From positions 62,001 to 126,000 of the forward strand of contig NZ_RWIJ01000002.1 of assembly GCF_019805165.1 (NCBI RefSeq): DNA of 64,000 nucleotides. Reading direction: 5' to 3'. Source of the stretch: Azospirillum sp. 412522 (lineage in GTDB: Bacteria; Pseudomonadota; Alphaproteobacteria; Azospirillales; Azospirillaceae). Within the stretch, counting starts at the first letter, position 1. Each line of letters starts with the position of its first letter. The position numbers and the translations under genes are program-made. Shown here one piece after another: positions 38,117 through 47,330 of the stretch. Under the pieces are notes generated by a model. That model worked only from the letters and a program-made list of their open reading frames with translations, was not told the DNA's origin and searched no databases.

Positions 38117-38172
38117 CCGGACGTCCGATTACCGGGAATCCTGATAAACGCAAAGGCAGGGGGAGCAGAGTC

Positions 38173-39069
38173 ATGATTGTCGTCTTCGGATCCATCAATC
38201 TCGACATGATCTTCGCGATGGACGGTCTGCCCGGTGCCGGCCAGACCCTGCTGGCGCGGTCGCTGGATCTCCATCCCGGCGGCAAGGGGGCGAACCAGGC
38301 GGTCGCCGCCGCCCGCGACGGCGCCGCCGTGACCATGGTCGGGGCCGTGGGGCAGGACGGCCTCAGCGAGACCGCGCTGAGCGGCCTGCGCGGCGCCGGC
38401 GTCGAGCTGTCCCGCGTGGCCGTGACCAACCATGCGACCGGCACCGCCGCCGTCTGCACCGACGCGGCGGGCCGCAACCAGATCGTCGTCGCCGGCGGGG
38501 CCAACCTGCGGGCGCGCGCCGATCAGGTGGAGGACGCGCTTCTCTCTCCCGGCACCACCCTGCTGGTGCAGATGGAGTCCGATCCCGGCGAGACGGCGGC
38601 GCTGATCCTGCGCGCCCGGCGGCTGGGCGCGCGGGTGGTCCTGAACCTCGCCCCGGCGGCCTCGCTGCCGCTGCCGGTGCTGAAGGCCGTCGACATCCTG
38701 GTGGTGAACGAGGACGAGGCGGCGTGGCTGGGCGCCCATCTGGGATGCGCCGGCGACGCGCCGTCGCTGTACGCCGTGCTGGGCGGCACGGTGATCCGCA
38801 CCCTGGGCGGCGACGGCGTCGAATGGTCGTCGGTCGGCGGCGCCGGCCGTCAGCCGGCCCCCGCCGTCGCGGTGCGCGACACCACCGGGGCCGGCGACTG
38901 CTTCGTCGGCGTGCTGGCGGCCGAACTCGACCGCGGCAGGCCGCTCGCCGCCGCGATCCGCCGCGCCGCCGGCGCCGCCTCGCTGTCCTGCACGCGGGCC
39001 GGCGGTCAGGCCAGCCTGCCGGCGGCCGCCGAAACCGACAGGGCGCTCGGCGGACTGGCGATCGCCTGA
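38173..39069 (+). CDS. Ribokinase-like PfkB-family sugar kinase
   Basis: Cytosolic ATP-dependent kinase of 298 residues. The N-terminal PfkB motif GGKGANQ lies at 36-42 and the C-terminal DTTGAGD at 236-242 with the catalytic base Asp242. Ribokinase is the closest general match, but in a TRAP operon with a DapA-type lyase it may phosphorylate a sugar acid or another sugar derivative. It follows dctP after 56 bases. Confidence 0.88.
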   Translation: MIVVFGSINLDMIFAMDGLPGAGQTLLARSLDLHPGGKGANQAVAAARDGAAVTMVGAVGQDGLSETALSGLRGAGVELSRVAVTNHATGTAAVCTDAAGRNQIVVAGGANLRARADQVEDALLSPGTTLLVQMESDPGETAALILRARRLGARVVLNLAPAASLPLPVLKAVDILVVNEDEAAWLGAHLGCAGDAPSLYAVLGGTVIRTLGGDGVEWSSVGGAGRQPAPAVAVRDTTGAGDCFVGVLAAELDRGRPLAAAIRRAAGAASLSCTRAGGQASLPAAAETDRALGGLAIA

Positions 39070-39182
39070 CAGCGGCCGGGCGCGCCGAACGCCGCTCGAA
39101 CGTCACGCATAAGCGGTGCCGCTCCGGCGGCACGCTCCGTCCCCCTGCTTTCGCATTCCCTCCCGATTGGAAGAGTTTTTTC

Positions 39183-40121
39183 ATGGCGCAGCGCATTGAC
39201 GGCATCATTCCGGTGATGCTGACCCCCTTCACCGATGCCGGCGAGATCGATTATCCGGGTCTGGCCCGGTTGACCGAATGGTATCTCGCCAACGGCGCCG
39301 ACGCCCTGTTCGCCGTCTGCCAGTCCAGCGAGATGCAGTTCCTGTCGCTGGAGGAGCGGGTCGAGCTGGCGAAGTTCGTCGTCGCCACCGTCGCCGGCCG
39401 GGTCCCGGTGGTGGTGTCGGGCCACATCAGCGACGACCTCGACGCCCAGGTGGAGGAGCTGACGGCGATGGCCGCCACCGGTGGAGACGCGCTGGTGCTG
39501 GTGACCAACCACCTCGACCCGAAGAACGAGGGGACCGAGGCGTTCCGCCGCCACCTGTCCCATCTGCTGGAGCGTCTGCCGCGCGACATCCCGCTGGGCC
39601 TCTACGAGTGCCCGGCGCCCTACCGCCGGCTGCTGAGCGACGAGGAGCTGCGGCTGTGCATCGACAGCGGCCGCTTCGTCCTGCTGAAGGACGTCAGCTG
39701 CGACCTGCCGACGGTCAAGCGCCGGCTGGAGATCGCCGAAGGCTCCGGCCTCGCCATCATCAACGCCAACGCCGCCATCGCGCGCGACGCCATGCGGGCG
39801 GGGTCGCCCGGCTTCACCGGCGTCTTCACCAACATCCACCCGGACCTCTACCGCTGGATGCGGCTGTCGGGCGACCGCCATCCCGCGCTGGCGGACGAGC
39901 TGGCGACCTTCCTGGTGGTGGCCGCGGTGTCGGAAAGCCTGGGCTATCCGGCCTTCGCCAAGATGTACCACCAGCGCCTCGGCACCTTCGGGTCGATCCG
40001 CTGCCGGGTGATCCAGTACGACGTGCGGGAGCGCTTCTGGGCGCTCGACGCGGTGCTCGACAAGGTCGTCGCCGGCACCGACTCCTTCCGCGCCAGGATC
40101 GCGGCCCTGCCGGCCGAGTGA
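39183..40121 (+). CDS. DapA/N-acetylneuraminate lyase-family aldolase
   Basis: Class I (Schiff-base) lyase or hydro-lyase of 312 residues. Lys169 in FVLLKDVS would form the imine and Tyr141 in YECP is the catalytic tyrosine, 28 residues earlier as in DapA. The substrate-binding GTTGE motif of DapA is replaced by CQSSE (46-50), which speaks against a lysine-biosynthesis role. With a TRAP importer and a sugar kinase alongside, a catabolic aldolase or dehydratase for a 2-keto acid is likely. The gene lies between the kinase and dctQ. Confidence 0.85.
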   Translation: MAQRIDGIIPVMLTPFTDAGEIDYPGLARLTEWYLANGADALFAVCQSSEMQFLSLEERVELAKFVVATVAGRVPVVVSGHISDDLDAQVEELTAMAATGGDALVLVTNHLDPKNEGTEAFRRHLSHLLERLPRDIPLGLYECPAPYRRLLSDEELRLCIDSGRFVLLKDVSCDLPTVKRRLEIAEGSGLAIINANAAIARDAMRAGSPGFTGVFTNIHPDLYRWMRLSGDRHPALADELATFLVVAAVSESLGYPAFAKMYHQRLGTFGSIRCRVIQYDVRERFWALDAVLDKVVAGTDSFRARIAALPAE

Positions 40122-40165
40122 ACGGCCCGGCGGGCCTGGACAAGAAAGCACAAGGGGAGGACCGG

Positions 40166-40711
40166 ATGGGCCGCTTCATCGACGGATATGTCTTCGTTCT
40201 GAAGGTCGCGATCGTGGCCTGTCTGGCCGGCATGCTGGTGCTGGTGTTCGGCAACGTGGTGCTGCGCTACGGCTTCAACAGCGGCATCACGGTGTCGGAG
40301 GAGCTGTCGCGGCTCCTCTTCGTCTGGATGACCTTCATGGGCGCGGTGGTGGCGCTGCACAAGCACGGCCATCTCGGTATGGACACCCTGGTCGCCCTGC
40401 TGCCCAGGACCGGGCGTCTGGTCTGCTTCTGTGCCAGCCACCTGCTGATGATCTACGCGACCGTGCTGCTGCTCGGCGGCAGCTGGGACCAGACCGTCAT
40501 CAACCTGTCGGTGGTGGCGCCGGCGACCGGCCTGTCGATGGGCTTCTTCTATGGGGCCGGCGTGCTGTTCGCCGTGCTGGCGCTGATCATCCTGGCGGTC
40601 AACCTCGTCCGCGCCCTGACCGGCCGCCTCGACGACGGCGAGCTGATCATGGTGACGGAGTCGGAGGAGACGGTCGAGACCGCGCACGCTCCCTCCGGCC
40701 GGCACGCCTGA
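40166..40711 (+). CDS. dctQ: TRAP transporter small permease, DctQ family
   Basis: Small membrane subunit of 181 residues with four membrane segments, including the family-typical EELSRLLFVWMTFMGAVVALHKHGHLGMD. GGGGAGG precedes the ATG by about 5 bases. It joins the large DctM subunit encoded next to form a sodium-coupled importer. Confidence 0.93.
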   Translation: MGRFIDGYVFVLKVAIVACLAGMLVLVFGNVVLRYGFNSGITVSEELSRLLFVWMTFMGAVVALHKHGHLGMDTLVALLPRTGRLVCFCASHLLMIYATVLLLGGSWDQTVINLSVVAPATGLSMGFFYGAGVLFAVLALIILAVNLVRALTGRLDDGELIMVTESEETVETAHAPSGRHA

Positions 40712-40756
40712 TCCGTGGCCTGATCCCCAAAAGCCCGAGCGCGAAGGACCATTTCC

Positions 40757-42037
40757 ATGACCGTCACCGTCTTCCTCGGCTCGCTGCTGGGGGCCATGGC
40801 CATCGGCACGCCGATCGCCTTCGCGCTGCTGCTGTGCGGCGTGGCGCTGATGTTCCATCTCGACCTGTTCGACGCCCAGATCGTCGCGCAGAACGTCGTC
40901 AACGGCGCCGACAGCTTTCCGCTGGTCGCCGTGCCCTTCTTCATGCTGGCCGGCGAGGTGATGAATGCCGGCGGGCTGTCGCGGCGCATCGTCGCCGTGG
41001 CGATGGCGCTGGTCGGCCATATCCGCGGCGGGCTGGGCTATGTCGCCATCCTCGCCTCCTGCATCCTGGCCAGCCTGTCCGGCTCGGCGGTGGCCGACGC
41101 CGCCGCCCTGTCGGCGTTGCTGGTGCCGATGATGGTGCGGGCCGGCCATGACAAGGCGCGGTCCTGCGGGCTGATCGCCGCCGGCGGCATCATCGCGCCG
41201 GTCATTCCCCCCAGCGTCGGCTTCATCCTGTTCGGCGTGGCGGCCAACGTGTCGATCACCAAGCTGTTCCTGGCCGGCATCGTGCCGGGCCTGATGCTGG
41301 GGCTGGGGCTGGTCGCCGCCTGGTGGCTGGTGGTCCGCCAGGAGGCCCTGACCCCGCCGCCGCGCGCGACGAAGGGGGAGATCGCTGCGGCGGTGAAGGA
41401 CGGCTTCTGGGCGCTGATGCTGCCGGGGATCATCATCTTCGGCCTGAAGTTCGGCATCTTCACCCCGACCGAGGCGGCGGTGGTGGCCGCGGTCTATGCG
41501 CTGTTCGTCGCCACGGTGGTCTATCGCGAGCTGAAGCTGTCGCAGCTGTTCGACCTGTTCGCCTCGGCGGCGACCACCACGGCGGTGGTGATGTTCCTGG
41601 TCGCCGCCGCCATGGTGTCGGCCTGGATGATCACCATCGCCAACCTGCCGGCCCAGGTCGCCGACATCCTTGAACCCTTCATGGGCAATCCGACCCTGCT
41701 GATGGCCGCCATCATGGTGCTGGTGGTGATCGTCGGCACGGCGATGGACATGACGCCGACCATCCTGATCCTGACGCCGGTGCTGATGCCGGTGATCAAG
41801 CAGGCCGGCATCGACCCCGTCTATTTCGGCGTGCTGTTCATCATCAACAACGCCATCGGCCTGATCACGCCGCCGGTCGGCACCGTGCTGAACGTGGTGG
41901 CCGGCGTTTCCAGGATCAGCATGGGCAGCCTGATGCGGGGCGTCTGGCCTTTCATGGCCGCCCAACTGCTGGTGCTGGTCCTGCTGGTGCTGTTCCCGTC
42001 GCTGGTCCTGGTCCCCGCCCGCTGGTTCGCGGGCTGA
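40757..42037 (+). CDS. dctM: TRAP transporter large permease, DctM family
   Basis: Large membrane subunit of 426 residues, the family length, with about 12 hydrophobic segments. Family stretches include LVAVPFFMLAGEVMNAGGLS, ASLSGSAVADAAALSALLVPMM and AAGGIIAPVIPPSVGFILFG. It carries the sodium and substrate path. It is the last gene of the operon and converges on the nitrilase cluster, with only 34 bases between stops. Confidence 0.95.
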   Translation: MTVTVFLGSLLGAMAIGTPIAFALLLCGVALMFHLDLFDAQIVAQNVVNGADSFPLVAVPFFMLAGEVMNAGGLSRRIVAVAMALVGHIRGGLGYVAILASCILASLSGSAVADAAALSALLVPMMVRAGHDKARSCGLIAAGGIIAPVIPPSVGFILFGVAANVSITKLFLAGIVPGLMLGLGLVAAWWLVVRQEALTPPPRATKGEIAAAVKDGFWALMLPGIIIFGLKFGIFTPTEAAVVAAVYALFVATVVYRELKLSQLFDLFASAATTTAVVMFLVAAAMVSAWMITIANLPAQVADILEPFMGNPTLLMAAIMVLVVIVGTAMDMTPTILILTPVLMPVIKQAGIDPVYFGVLFIINNAIGLITPPVGTVLNVVAGVSRISMGSLMRGVWPFMAAQLLVLVLLVLFPSLVLVPARWFAG

Positions 42038-42071
42038 GGATTTGGGGTGCCGGAGGATGCGGGGCGATGCC

Positions 42072-42947
42072 TCAGCACCCTCCGGTGCTTCGCACCTTGG
42101 TCCAGAAGCCGTCGGCGATCCGCTTGCCGTCGCTTTCCCTCAGGATGTCGAACCAGCGCGTGCGCCGGTCCGCCCCGGTGCCGGTGCCGGCGCCGCAGCG
42201 GCGGACGATCAGCCGGTCGCCGGGATTGATGTTGCCGTAATAGAAGATCTCGCGGTCGGCGGTGTGCCAGCCCGTCCCCGCCGATCGCTCCAGCGCCCAG
42301 TCGGCCCGGTCCATCAATGCCGGGAAGCTGGCGAAATAGAGGAAGCCGGCGCCGTTGAAGTCGGTGGCCGGGCAGGGATCGACCACGACCTGCGAATCCG
42401 GGTTGCGGCGGTCGCGGCGGAAGCCCCGGTGCTCCTCCCAATTCTCGCGCCGGAAGCGCTGGCACAGCGAGGCGAACGGCGATTCCTCGGCCGGGACGGG
42501 GACGAAGCGCGGCGCCGGATGGGGGAGAGCGCGCAGCACGCTGTGGTTATCGCCCGCCACGGTGCGTTTCAGGAAAATCGATTGCAGCGTGACGGTGGCG
42601 ACGGGCGTGCCGTTGGCGTGGATGGTCTGGACGCTCAGATACTGGGTTCGCGAAATCCGGCCGATGCGGCCGGCGATGTCGAGCCGGTCATGCTCCGCCA
42701 CATGGTCGAGGCGGGCGCCGCTCAGCGAGAGACCGGTGAAGGTGGCGTAGAGCGTTGTCCCCTCGCTGTCGCGGAAGTCGGGCAGGGACTGTCCGAACAG
42801 CTCCGCCAGCATCAGCCAGTGGCGGTGCCCGCATTCCTTCAAAAGCCAGCTTTCCGACAGCCCGTGCAGGGCGAGCTGCGGCATGCCGACCGTGATCGGC
42901 GGGGCGTCTGTCTTGGGCCGGGCGGGCCGGGTGAGGGCTATGGCCAT
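42072..42947 (-). CDS. Pnap_2097/LnmK-like biosynthesis-cluster protein
   Basis: A 291-residue cytosolic protein whose pattern resembles the Pnap_2097 family, related to LnmK-type bifunctional acyltransferase/decarboxylases and hot-dog thioesterases. Visible features are the opening MPQLALHGLSESWLLKECGHRHW, the strand GRISRTQYLSVQTIHANGTPVATVTL and a second hot-dog-like half with FYYGNINPGDRLIVRR. It is the last gene of the nitrilase cluster, 20 bases after the MSMEG_0570-type gene. LnmK relatives act on acyl-thioesters, hinting that the pathway makes an acylated product. The assignment is from recalled family features. Confidence 0.65.
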   Translation of the reverse strand: MAIALTRPARPKTDAPPITVGMPQLALHGLSESWLLKECGHRHWLMLAELFGQSLPDFRDSEGTTLYATFTGLSLSGARLDHVAEHDRLDIAGRIGRISRTQYLSVQTIHANGTPVATVTLQSIFLKRTVAGDNHSVLRALPHPAPRFVPVPAEESPFASLCQRFRRENWEEHRGFRRDRRNPDSQVVVDPCPATDFNGAGFLYFASFPALMDRADWALERSAGTGWHTADREIFYYGNINPGDRLIVRRCGAGTGTGADRRTRWFDILRESDGKRIADGFWTKVRSTGGC

Positions 42948-42967
42948 GGGTCTGCTCCCCGCTTCGG

Positions 42968-43252
42968 TCAGGTGAGGGCGACGACGGTGACCGTCGCCGT
43001 CGGGTCGCCGGCGAAGCGCGCGGCTGTGGCGTCGATGGCGGCGATCTGGCGGGCGGCCCGCGAGCAGGGGAAGCCGAACTTGGCCGCCACGCGGTCGCTG
43101 GCGATGGTCAGGGCGGTGCGGCTGATGCGGACGAAATCGGCGAGGCCGTAGACCTTCCCCTCCTCCAGATGCTCGCGGATCACCAGGGAGGGCGAATAGC
43201 AGTCGGACAGGCTGCCGTCGGGCCAGCGAACGCGGAAGATCATTTCAGGCAT
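42968..43252 (-). CDS. MSMEG_0570-family nitrogen-starvation response protein
   Basis: A 94-residue soluble protein beginning MPEMIFRVRWPDGSLSDCYSPSLVI, with the short strand-helix pattern typical of this Nit1C-associated family. Its molecular role is unknown. The start overlaps the end of the glycosyltransferase gene by 8 bases, so synthesis is coupled. Family members occur almost only beside the nitrilase, radical SAM and AIR-synthase-like genes found here. Confidence 0.8.
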   Translation of the reverse strand: MPEMIFRVRWPDGSLSDCYSPSLVIREHLEEGKVYGLADFVRISRTALTIASDRVAAKFGFPCSRAARQIAAIDATAARFAGDPTATVTVVALT

Positions 43253-44423
43253 GGGACAGGCTCCTCCGCAGGGTCAGGAATCGGGTGTATTCGGCGACAT
43301 GGCGCGCGGCGCAGGCCTCCCAGCCGAAGCCGGCCGCCCTCGCCAAGCCGGCCGCGCGCAGGGCCTGCGCCCGTCGCGGGTCCAGCACCGCGTGCATCGT
43401 CCGGGCGATGTCGCCGCTGTCGAACGGATCGACCCATGCGGCGTCGCCGGGTTCGAGATGTTCGGTGAAGGGGGCGATGGCCGGAACGACGGCGGGAGTG
43501 CCGCAGGCCATCGCCTCCAGCACCGCCAGCCCAAATCCTTCGCGCAAGGACGGGAAGACGAGTGCGTCGGCCAGCCGGTAGAGCGCCGGCATCGCCGCGT
43601 CGGGAAGCGGCCCCGTGCGGATGACGGCTCCGCCGGGGCCGGTGGGAAGGGCGTCGGCGGCGATGCGCGCTTCGAAGGCCAGCAATTCCGGGCTGTGGTC
43701 GAGCAGGGAGGCGCCGCCGGCGACGACCAGCTGCGCGTCCGGGCGGTCGCGCCGGACCTCGCGGAAGGCGTCGAGGATCCTGACGCTGTTCTTGCGCGCC
43801 TCGACCCCGCCGACCGACAGGAAGACCGGGCCGCCGGTCAGGCCGAGACGGCCGCGCCACTCCACGTCCTCCGCTGCGGAAGCCGGGGTGAAGCGGTCGC
43901 GGTCGACACCGTTGCCGACGATGGCCGCGTCGATGCCGTATTCCCGTGCCAGGGCATCCCGCCACAGCTGGCTGACGCACAGTACCCGGTCGGCGGAGCG
44001 GATCGCCCTCAGTTGCAAGGCATCGACGGCCGGGTCGCCGAAGCCGTCGATGTGGTGGACTGTGTAGAGGTAGCCGGGAATGCGCCCCCGGTCGCGCAGA
44101 TCGGCGAGCGCGTTGCCGCTGATGCCGTCCTGGGCGTGGTACAGGTCGAACCGCGCCGCGCCGGGGTGGCCGAAGAAGGCGACATAGTCGGCGATCCGCG
44201 CCTCGACCAGCGCCCGCAGCCCGGCATCGCGCGGCACCGGGCGGGCGGGCACGCCGACCGTTGCGCAGCGGGTCGTCCGGAAGAAGCCGCGCCCGGCCGG
44301 GTCGGGCGCATGCACCACGGCATGGTGGCCGAGAGCGGTCAGCGCGTCGGCCAGTTCCAGCGCATGGACGACGCCGCCGCGCGGGTTGGTGGAATGGGCG
44401 AGGATGGCGGCCGACAGCGTCAT
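43245..44423 (-). CDS. MSMEG_0565-family glycosyltransferase (GT4/GT-B)
   Basis: A 392-residue glycosyltransferase of the GT-B fold. The N-terminal half has the nucleotide-sugar transferase opening ILAHSTNPRGGVVHALELADAL; the C-terminal half has SVGGVEARKNSVRILDAF and the E-x7-E-type motif FPSLREGFGLAVLEAMACGTP typical of GT4. It would transfer a sugar to a small molecule or protein of the pathway. The start overlaps the AIR-synthase-like stop by 4 bases (ATGA). Confidence 0.85.
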   Translation of the reverse strand: MTLSAAILAHSTNPRGGVVHALELADALTALGHHAVVHAPDPAGRGFFRTTRCATVGVPARPVPRDAGLRALVEARIADYVAFFGHPGAARFDLYHAQDGISGNALADLRDRGRIPGYLYTVHHIDGFGDPAVDALQLRAIRSADRVLCVSQLWRDALAREYGIDAAIVGNGVDRDRFTPASAAEDVEWRGRLGLTGGPVFLSVGGVEARKNSVRILDAFREVRRDRPDAQLVVAGGASLLDHSPELLAFEARIAADALPTGPGGAVIRTGPLPDAAMPALYRLADALVFPSLREGFGLAVLEAMACGTPAVVPAIAPFTEHLEPGDAAWVDPFDSGDIARTMHAVLDPRRAQALRAAGLARAAGFGWEACAARHVAEYTRFLTLRRSLSHA

Positions 44424-45421
44424 GGCCGCGCCTCTGCCGACAGGCCGGCCGTGCCGCAGCCGATCAGCGGCCGGTCGGCGAAATCCCACAGCGGCACCGA
44501 GTCCATCCCGTCGGTCAGAGTCACTTCGCTGCCCCGCCGCACCTCGCCGATGGTCGTGCAGGCGAGGCCGCGGGCGTGGAAGCGGGCGGCGACCGTGGCT
44601 TCATGCTCCGGCGCCACGCTGAGCAGGAAGCCGAAGCTGGGGAAGGACAGCAGCCAGCGGTCGAGCGGCACGTCCGGCGGTGCCGGCACCGCGGCGACGT
44701 CGATGACCGCGCCGACGCCGGAGCATTCCAGCAGCATCAGCGCCGTGCCGACGGTTCCCGCCATGCTGATGTCCTTGGCGGCGCGGCACAGCCCATCGTC
44801 CGCCAGACCCGGCAGCAGGGCGAGGTCGCCGCGCAGCCGTTCCGGCGGGGCGGCGGTGGCGGCGTCGAAGAAGGGGTTGGGCTCGTGGTAGCGGCCGCGC
44901 AGATCCACCGCCATCATCAGCCGGTCGCCGGGGCGGGCGTCGAAGCTGGTCAGCAGCGGCCCGGCCCGGCCGACGATGGAAACCGCCAACTGCGGCCGGT
45001 CGCTGCGGCTGTTGGTGTGGCCGCCGACGATGGGCACGCCGTAGGCGGCCGAGGCGGCGCGCAGCCCGTCGAGGATCGGCCGGGCCTGCTCCTCGCCGCA
45101 GCTCCACAGCGCATCGACGATGGCGAGCGGCCGCCCGCCCATCGCCGCGATGTCGCTGACATTCACCATCACCCCGCACCAGCCGGCGAACCAGGGCTCC
45201 GCCGCGACGAAGCCGTTGACGAAGCCCTCGGCCGCGACCAGCAGATGCCCGTCGCCGTCGGGAAGCGCGGCGCAGTCGTCGCCGACCGGCACCGTTCCCG
45301 CCCCCGCTCCGCCGACGCCGAGCGCGCCGACCACCGCCGCGATGTCCGCCTTGTGGGCGAAGCCGGGGCTGGCGCGCAGCCGGTCGGCCAGTTCCGACAG
45401 TGACGGAACGGCGGCACTCAT
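44420..45421 (-). CDS. nitF: Sll0787-family AIR-synthase-like (PurM/ThiL-type) protein
   Basis: A 333-residue protein of the PurM superfamily, which includes AIR synthase, ThiL and SelD. The ATP-binding signature VPVGDDCAALP lies near residue 45 and the metal/nucleotide segment NVSDIAAMGGRPLAIVDALW near 90; GGHTN occurs near 135. It probably phosphorylates or activates an amide or carboxyl group of an unknown substrate. It overlaps its neighbours on both sides by 4 bases. The name nitF follows the Nit1C convention as I recall it. Confidence 0.83.
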   Translation of the reverse strand: MSAAVPSLSELADRLRASPGFAHKADIAAVVGALGVGGAGAGTVPVGDDCAALPDGDGHLLVAAEGFVNGFVAAEPWFAGWCGVMVNVSDIAAMGGRPLAIVDALWSCGEEQARPILDGLRAASAAYGVPIVGGHTNSRSDRPQLAVSIVGRAGPLLTSFDARPGDRLMMAVDLRGRYHEPNPFFDAATAAPPERLRGDLALLPGLADDGLCRAAKDISMAGTVGTALMLLECSGVGAVIDVAAVPAPPDVPLDRWLLSFPSFGFLLSVAPEHEATVAARFHARGLACTTIGEVRRGSEVTLTDGMDSVPLWDFADRPLIGCGTAGLSAEARP

Positions 45422-46017
45422 GCCGCTCTCCGCGCCAGCGTCAGGAAGCCGGCCGCGCCGTCATGGATCGGCGGGTAATGGGCGAGGTCGGCTTCCATAT
45501 GGTGGTGGGGCCGGCCGTGCAGCGGGACCTCCGCCACGGTGCGCCAGCGCAGCCGGCGGAACAGCAGGGCGTTCTGGCTCTGCACCAGCGCATGGAAGCG
45601 GGTGCAGCCGCGCGCCGTCGCCGTGCACACCGCCATGCGGATCAGCGACGCCCCCAGCGACCCGGCCCGCCGGTGGTCCGCCGCCACCGCCAGCCGCGAG
45701 CCGATCCATTCGCCGGGGGCCGGGCCCGGTTCCGGCTGGTGGATGCGCACGGTGCCCACCACCCGGTCCGGCATGCCGCACAGCTCGGACAGGGCGACGA
45801 TGGTCAGCGCCCGGTCGTCGATGGCGTCGCGGTCGTCGCCGTCGAACAGGCCCTGCTCGACGCAGAAGACCTGCCGGCGCAGGGCCGCCGCCTGCCGCAG
45901 TTCCCAGCCTTCGGTCGCATGCTTGATGCGGTGAAGGCCGGGAACGAATGGCCTTTCTGGGAGCGGATTCGCGATGACGGAAAACAGCGGGCTGTCGGAC
46001 GTCGTGGTCTCTGCCAT
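45418..46017 (-). CDS. nitE: MSMEG_0567/Sll0786-family GNAT N-acetyltransferase
   Basis: A 199-residue acyltransferase of the GNAT fold. The acyl-CoA-binding segment is EWIGSRLAVAADHRRAGSLGASLIRMAV, with an R-R-A-G loop in place of the classical Q/R-x-x-G-x-A. An upstream strand VVGTVRIHQPEPG is typical of the family. It sits 33 bases after the flavin oxidoreductase gene and overlaps the AIR-synthase-like gene. It probably acylates an amine intermediate. The symbol follows recalled Nit1C naming. Confidence 0.82.
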   Translation of the reverse strand: MAETTTSDSPLFSVIANPLPERPFVPGLHRIKHATEGWELRQAAALRRQVFCVEQGLFDGDDRDAIDDRALTIVALSELCGMPDRVVGTVRIHQPEPGPAPGEWIGSRLAVAADHRRAGSLGASLIRMAVCTATARGCTRFHALVQSQNALLFRRLRWRTVAEVPLHGRPHHHMEADLAHYPPIHDGAAGFLTLARRAA

Positions 46018-46050
46018 GGGGACAGGCTCCCTGCGAGGGCGGAACGGGGT

Positions 46051-47307
46051 TCAGGCGGCGACCGGCTGGCGGGCGTCGATGCGGGCGCGCATCACCTCGG
46101 CCAGATAGGCCGAGTCCTCGGCCACCCCCAGGAAGCGGCCCGATCCCCAGGTGTTCAGCCAGGGCAGTCCGATGAAGTAGAGGCCGTCCACCGGCGACAC
46201 GCCGCGCCGGAATTTCGGGTTGCCGCGGCCGTCGAAGGCCGGCAGCTCGATCCAGCCGTAGTTGGGGCGGAAGCCGATGGCCCAGACGATGGCGGAGATG
46301 CCCTCGGCGGCACAGTCGATGGCGTCCGGCGTGCCGTCCGGCGCCCAGACCGGGACGAAGGGCGGCTCTTCCGGCGCATCGATGCCGGCCTTGGCGATGT
46401 AGGCGTCGATGTCGCGGCGGATGGAAACGTAAACCTCGTCGGCATCGTCGAGATTCTTCGCCAGATCGTCGGCGAAGCGCACGGTCGAACCGTCCATCCC
46501 GGCCATGCTGCCATGGAGCTTGACCCCCTGGAGGGCGAAGCGGCGCAGGTCGATCTCATGACCGCCGGCGCGGCCGGACATGTAATGGTTGGTCTTCTCC
46601 TTGGCGCGGTCGCCCAGCGGGTGCTTGTCCACCGTCAGCTTGTAATAGCCCATCTCCATCAGCCATTCGGTCGCGTCCTTGCCGCGGTAGCGGCGGGGGG
46701 AGCGCGGGGCCGGGCCGACGCACAGATGCACCTGCCGGCCGGCGATATAGAGATCCTCCATGATCTGCACGCCCGACTGGCCGGAACCGACCACCAGGAC
46801 GGCACCCGGCGGGAGCTGGTCCGGGTTGCGGTAATCCACGGAATGCATCTGGACGATGTCGCGCGACAGGGCGTGGGCATAGGGCGGAACGATCGGGATG
46901 TCGTAGCCGCCGGTCGCCACCACCACCTGATCGGCGGTCATCGGCCCGTCGCTGGTCTCCAGATCGAAACCACCATGCGCGCCGCGGGACAGGCGGGTGA
47001 CGGCGACGCCCTCGCGGATCGGCGGCTTCACCATCTCGGCGAAACCCTCCAGGTAGGAGACGATCTCGTCCTTCACCATGTAGCCGGTGGGATCGCTGCC
47101 CTGGTAGGGGTAGTCGGGGAGGCGGCACTGCCAGTTCGGCGTGACGAGGCAGAAACTGTCCCAGCGGTCGTTGCGCCAGGAATGGCCGATCCGGTTCTTC
47201 TCCAGCACCAGATGCTCGACGCCCTGCTTTTTCAGATTGTGGCTGACCGACAGGCCGGCCTGTCCGCCGCCGACGATGATGACGGGAAAATGGGGAACGC
47301 TCGTCAT
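46051..47307 (-). CDS. nitH: MSMEG_0569-family flavin-dependent oxidoreductase
   Basis: A 418-residue flavoprotein resembling flavin monooxygenases. The FAD-binding motif VIIVGGGQAGLS lies near 9-20 and a second nucleotide-binding motif VLVVGSGQSGVQIMEDL lies near 170. The segment YLAEVMRARIDA closes the protein. GGAG lies 8 bases before the chosen ATG. Within the cluster it may oxidise an amine or amide nitrogen. The letter H follows my memory of Nit1C naming and is less certain than the family. Confidence 0.85.
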   Translation of the reverse strand: MTSVPHFPVIIVGGGQAGLSVSHNLKKQGVEHLVLEKNRIGHSWRNDRWDSFCLVTPNWQCRLPDYPYQGSDPTGYMVKDEIVSYLEGFAEMVKPPIREGVAVTRLSRGAHGGFDLETSDGPMTADQVVVATGGYDIPIVPPYAHALSRDIVQMHSVDYRNPDQLPPGAVLVVGSGQSGVQIMEDLYIAGRQVHLCVGPAPRSPRRYRGKDATEWLMEMGYYKLTVDKHPLGDRAKEKTNHYMSGRAGGHEIDLRRFALQGVKLHGSMAGMDGSTVRFADDLAKNLDDADEVYVSIRRDIDAYIAKAGIDAPEEPPFVPVWAPDGTPDAIDCAAEGISAIVWAIGFRPNYGWIELPAFDGRGNPKFRRGVSPVDGLYFIGLPWLNTWGSGRFLGVAEDSAYLAEVMRARIDARQPVAA

Positions 47308-47330
47308 GGCAAACACTCCAGGGAAAGGGG

